Origin: Gracilibacillus ureilyticus
Lineage (GTDB): Bacteria; Bacillota; Bacilli; Bacillales; Amphibacillaceae
Reading direction: 5' to 3'
Assembly (NCBI RefSeq): GCF_900111195.1
Contig: NZ_FOGL01000019.1
Coordinates: 1-64,000 of the forward strand
DNA length: 64,000 bases
Both the position numbers and the translations under genes were made by a program. Each line of letters begins with the position of its first letter. Positions within the stretch are counted from its first letter, which is position 1. Below the pieces are notes generated by a model. The model worked only from the letters and a program-made list of their open reading frames with translations. It made no database searches and was not told the DNA's origin. Shown piece by piece: positions 63,981-64,000 of the stretch.

Positions 63981-64000
63981 TAAAAAACATCCCCCTTAAT

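Overview
The window looks like a piece of chromosome from a low-GC, spore-former-type Bacillaceae (the Oceanobacillus/Virgibacillus/Gracilibacillus neighbourhood is my guess). The reasons are AGGAGG-type ribosome binding sites, Bacillus-style transporters and two-component systems, a ureABCEFGD operon, and operators resembling Bacillus TnrA/GlnR, Zur, PhoP and NrdR sites. No rRNA, tRNA, CRISPR array, prophage or complete insertion sequence was seen. The only mobile-element trace is the N-terminal stub of an IS200/IS605 TnpB at the left edge.

Layout. 0-4.2 kb: TnpB remnant, then a three-gene binding-protein ABC importer (Fe3+/phosphonate type) behind a possible Pho box. 4.4-9.7 kb: sucrose utilisation (scrR-scrA-scrB plus fructokinase) with three ScrR-like operators. 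9.9-16 kb: an ABC exporter, then a class I ribonucleotide reductase operon (nrdA-nrdB-flavodoxin) with paired NrdR boxes over a promoter. 16-19.9 kb: small membrane proteins, a DUR3-like urea/Na+ symporter and a GAF-GGDEF protein. 20-25 kb: complete urease operon. A TGTNA-N7-TNACA site lies upstream of ureA and another upstream of the symporter, so urea uptake and hydrolysis look co-controlled by nitrogen status. 25-27.8 kb: a MazEF-like pair and a YcgR/YcgQ-like permease pair behind a Zur box. 28-29.5 kb: an NhaC-type antiporter.

29.7-35.6 kb is the accessory part. It holds a DUF4176 gene of the type VII/LXG toxin kind, a frameshifted toxin remnant, an intact lipoprotein and a decayed tandem copy of it, and a large propeller-like lipoprotein. 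36-42.5 kb is a self-contained catabolic locus: GntR repressor, inositol-monophosphatase-like phosphatase, two sugar-type permeases, a binding protein and a calcineurin-like phosphoesterase. Copies of the palindrome TGTCTAGACA punctuate it. 42.9-50.5 kb holds a nitrilase-like amidase, a eukaryotic-type HisA, an old yellow enzyme, a pentapeptide protein with a Cys-rich head, a manganese catalase whose RBS lies in a long hairpin, a PAP2 phosphatase, a SurA-like lipoprotein and a STAS protein. 50.8-64 kb holds an FtsX-type ABC transporter with its own two-component system, a DHA2 drug exporter beside a TetR regulator, a C39-like protease, an alpha/beta hydrolase, a CYP152-type P450, an aldo-keto reductase and a DUF2935 protein.

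A dispersed intergenic repeat (hairpin core GATCAGTGGGG...CCACTGATC) occurs three times, each just downstream of a + strand gene. All calls rest on reading the sequence; no database search was run.
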